Assembly: GCF_008868125.1 (NCBI RefSeq)
Contig: NZ_WAAQ01000001.1
Location: 1,054,001 to 1,118,000 of the forward strand
DNA length: 64,000 nt
Direction: 5' to 3'
Source of the DNA: Microbacterium maritypicum
Lineage (GTDB): Bacteria > Actinomycetota > Actinomycetes > Actinomycetales > Microbacteriaceae
This document shows positions 62,031 through 64,000 of this stretch, in pieces. Below the pieces are notes generated by a model that saw only the letters and a list, made by a program, of their open reading frames with translations, searched no databases and was not told the origin of the DNA. Made by a program: the position numbers and the translations under genes. Position 1 is the stretch's first letter, and each line of letters opens with the position of its first letter.

Positions 62031-62837
62031 TCAGCCGGGCAACCCGAACAGCTCGGGCCAGGTGGCCGCCGCCCACGGGTACCCCACGAACGCGGCGGCG
62101 TCGATGACGAAGTGCGCCACGAGGAACGGCATCAGCCGGCCCGACCGCTGATACAGCCATCCGAAGAGCAGGCCCATCGCGAGGTTGCCGATGAACGCCG
62201 GATACCCCTGGTAGAGGTGGTAGCTGGCCCGCAGGACCGACGTGGAGACGATGATCGTCCACGGGTTCCAGCCGAGCTGCCGGAGCCGGGTGAACAGGTA
62301 TCCGAGCAGGACGAACTCCTCCTGCAGCGATGCCCGCGCCGCGGCCAGCAGCAGCACCGGCACGGTCCACCAGTAGGCGTCGATCCCGGCGGGGTCGATC
62401 GCGACCGTGAGCCCGAGAGCCCGGCCGGCGAGGTAGAGGCCGAGGCCGGGGATGCCGATCGCCAGGACGAGGAGGACGCCGCGACCTGCATCCTTCGCGA
62501 CCCCCGTGCCGTCGAGCCCGAGTCGCGCCAGGTGCGGGCGTCGGGACTGCCACAGCAGGAAGCACACCAGCACCACGGGCACGAGCGAGAAGCCGATCGC
62601 GAGCACCTGGTAGATGAGGTCGAAGACCTCCCTGTCGCTTCGCGAGGGATTGAGCTTCGCCACCTGCTCGGCGAGCGGCACCTCGTCGGTGAGGCGGTAG
62701 GCGAGCTGCACGATCGCGTACACGGCGGACTGGCCGAGGCCGAGGGCCAGGACGATCGCGATCTCCACCCACAGCCGGGCACGGGACGGGGCGGGGGAGA
62801 GGTCGGGGAGGTCCCACGGAGCCTGCGGTCGGGTCAC
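62031..62837 (-). CDS. CPBP family intramembrane protein (CAAX-protease/Abi type)
   Basis: 268 residues, about eight membrane helices. Motif 1 reads ASLQEEFVLLGYLF: the two glutamates are present, but the Arg of EExxxR is Leu. Motif 2 appears as SYHLYQG and motif 3 as HFVIDAAAFVG (HxxxD). Members cleave CAAX-type or bacteriocin-related substrates, though many bacterial ones are untested. TAGCAT on the minus strand (62850-62845) ends 7 nt before GTG 62837. It is divergent from typA. Confidence 0.86.
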   Translation of the reverse strand: MTRPQAPWDLPDLSPAPSRARLWVEIAIVLALGLGQSAVYAIVQLAYRLTDEVPLAEQVAKLNPSRSDREVFDLIYQVLAIGFSLVPVVLVCFLLWQSRRPHLARLGLDGTGVAKDAGRGVLLVLAIGIPGLGLYLAGRALGLTVAIDPAGIDAYWWTVPVLLLAAARASLQEEFVLLGYLFTRLRQLGWNPWTIIVSTSVLRASYHLYQGYPAFIGNLAMGLLFGWLYQRSGRLMPFLVAHFVIDAAAFVGYPWAAATWPELFGLPG

Positions 62838-62886
62838 GATCTCGATGCTACGACCTGCTTTTCAGGAACAAGCCCTGAGCTTGCGT

Positions 62887-62892
62887 TATCCT
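62887..62892 (+). promoter_or_regulatory. -10 box of typA
   Basis: TATCCT lies 47 nt before the typA ATG, giving a ~40-nt leader with TAGGACAC. No clear -35. Confidence 0.5.
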
Positions 62893-62939
62893 GGAACGTC
62901 GGCTTCCCGGCGAAACCCCACATCTTTTAGGACACCTGT

Positions 62940-64000
62940 ATGGCGCACGCCCTCCGTTCTGACCTCCGCAACGTCGCGATCGTGGCGCACGTCGACCACG
63001 GCAAGACCACTCTCGTCGACGCCATGCTGCGTCAGACGGGCTCCTTCGGCGAACACGCTCACGTCGACGAGCGCGCCATGGACTCGAATGATCTGGAACG
63101 TGAAAAGGGCATCACGATCCTCGCCAAGAACACGGCGATCACGTACAAGGGCAAGCACGCCCAGGGCAAGGAGATCACGATCAACGTGATCGACACCCCC
63201 GGTCACGCCGACTTCGGTGGCGAGGTCGAGCGCGGCCTGTCCATGGTCGACGGTGTCGTGCTGCTCGTCGACGCGAGTGAGGGCCCGCTGCCGCAGACCC
63301 GCTTCGTGCTGCGCAAGGCGCTCGAGGCCAAGCTTCCCGTCATCCTCCTGGTCAACAAGACCGACCGCCCCGACGCCCGCATCGCGGAGGTCGAGGAAGA
63401 GGCGCACGACCTGCTGCTGGGTCTCGCCTCCGACCTGGTCGACGATGTGCCCGACCTCGATGTCGACGCTCTCCTCGACGTGCCGGTCGTCTACGCCTCC
63501 GGTCGTGCCGGTGCCGCATCGCAGAACCGTCCCGCCGACGGATCGCTGCCGGACAACGACGATCTCGAGCCGCTGTTCGAGGCGATCCTCGAGCACGTTC
63601 CCGCGCCCGCGTACGACGACGAGCACCCGCTGCAGGCCTGGGTCACCAACCTCGACTCCAGCCCGTTCCTCGGCCGTCTCGCACTGCTGCGCGTCTTCAA
63701 CGGCACGCTGAAGAAGGGCCAGACCGTGGCCTGGGTCCGCGCCGACGGCACCCACCAGAACGCGCGCATCACCGAGCTGCTGAAGACCCGTGCCCTCGAG
63801 CGCTACCCCGCCGATTCCGCCGGCCCCGGCGACATCGTCGCCATCGCCGGCTTCGAGAACATCACGATCGGCGAGACCATCGCCGACCCCGAAGACGTGC
63901 GTCCGCTGCCGGCCATCACCGTCGACGACCCCGCCATCTCGATGACCATCGGCACCAACACCTCGCCCCTCATGGGCAAGGTCAAGGGGCACAAGCTCAC
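62940..64000 (+). CDS. typA: GTPase TypA/BipA, 5' part (continues past window)
   Basis: 353 complete codons, cut by the window edge. The N-terminal GTPase domain is intact: G1 [11 protein letters not shown]2 region REKGITI, G3 [17 protein letters not shown]4 NKTDR. The inserts [19 protein letters not shown] and the domain II block [22 protein letters not shown] are TypA-specific. It is a translational GTPase binding the 70S ribosome, needed under stress and at low temperature. The ATG at 62940 is in frame with the first conserved block ([14 protein letters not shown]). Confidence 0.97.
   Translation, partial: MAHALRSDLRNVAIVAHVDHGKTTLVDAMLRQTGSFGEHAHVDERAMDSNDLEREKGITILAKNTAITYKGKHAQGKEITINVIDTPGHADFGGEVERGLSMVDGVVLLVDASEGPLPQTRFVLRKALEAKLPVILLVNKTDRPDARIAEVEEEAHDLLLGLASDLVDDVPDLDVDALLDVPVVYASGRAGAASQNRPADGSLPDNDDLEPLFEAILEHVPAPAYDDEHPLQAWVTNLDSSPFLGRLALLRVFNGTLKKGQTVAWVRADGTHQNARITELLKTRALERYPADSAGPGDIVAIAGFENITIGETIADPEDVRPLPAITVDDPAISMTIGTNTSPLMGKVKGHKL

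Noticed and set aside
1..64000. CRISPR arrays, transposases, integrases and tRNA genes
   Set aside because: None was found by reading both strands; the only repeats are short hairpins and the 12-mers around the DUF559 gene.

Overview
The window is about 64 kb of dense, high-GC bacterial chromosome. GTG starts are frequent, genes often overlap by 4 nt (ATGA or GTGA), and many genes appear to be leaderless. Gene content points to an actinobacterium of the family Microbacteriaceae, most likely a Microbacterium-type organism: DUF4307, DUF6264 and DUF6328 membrane proteins, a DUF4245 protein, an IspH/XseAB neighbourhood, class II fructose-bisphosphatase and an NrtR-nadABC cluster. I see no tRNA, rRNA, CRISPR array, prophage or insertion sequence. 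The window looks like core chromosome with a few accessory patches.

Layout. 1-10.2 kb: the 3' end of a sugar-lactone oxidase gene, LemA, a YcaQ-like DNA glycosylase coupled to a membrane-anchored protein, an AI-2E-type permease, threonine deaminase, GreA, DUF4307, a PAQR/hemolysin III protein, a cis-prenyltransferase and a class V aminotransferase. 10.4-13 kb: a PIN-PhoH ATPase, then a DUF559 nuclease-like gene bracketed by two identical 43-nt hairpins and several copies of a 12-mer. 13-20 kb: xseB-DUF4245-carbonic anhydrase-fumC in one overlapping operon, xseA divergent from ispH-iclR, a candidate small RNA with three C-rich loops, and a DUF6264 protein. 20-25 kb: class II aldolase and class II FBPase (gluconeogenesis), RmuC, a DEDDh exonuclease and a methyltransferase. 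25.7-35.8 kb: YchF, an ABC-F protein, acetyltransferases, a hydrolase-like protein lacking its nucleophile, a minimal LysR-type DNA-binding protein, a cysteine-free HesB-like protein, Dps, an acyltransferase, a 48-residue protein and a DHA2 exporter. 35.9-45.4 kb: an ABC exporter, an SDR, a GT2, and the complete de novo NAD operon (nrtR-nadA-nadB-nadC-cysteine desulfurase). 45.4-61.5 kb: two complete peptide-type ABC importers flanking a glycine-cleavage operon (gcvT-gcvH-gcvP) that sits behind a tandem glycine riboswitch. 61.5-64 kb: a PH-like membrane protein, a CPBP protein and the 5' part of typA.

How the genes fit together. The nad cluster makes NAD from aspartate. NadB oxidises aspartate, NadA (an Fe-S enzyme) condenses iminoaspartate with DHAP, and NadC makes NaMN. 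The cysteine desulfurase can supply sulfur for the NadA cluster, and NrtR has a plausible repeated TTAGTG operator over its own promoter. The gcv operon degrades glycine and is gated by glycine itself. The two flanking importers could bring in peptides, a source of glycine, though their substrates cannot be read from sequence.

Most unusual signals. (1) At least 13 genes have a TANNNT hexamer ending exactly 6 nt before the start codon, and four to five more have CANNNT at the same place. This is a consistent leaderless-transcription signature that also fixes several start codons. (2) A putative C-loop small RNA lies at about 19.29-19.42 kb. (3) The DUF559 locus carries paired hairpins and repeated 12-mers. 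(4) A perfect 13-bp palindrome lies upstream of the first importer.
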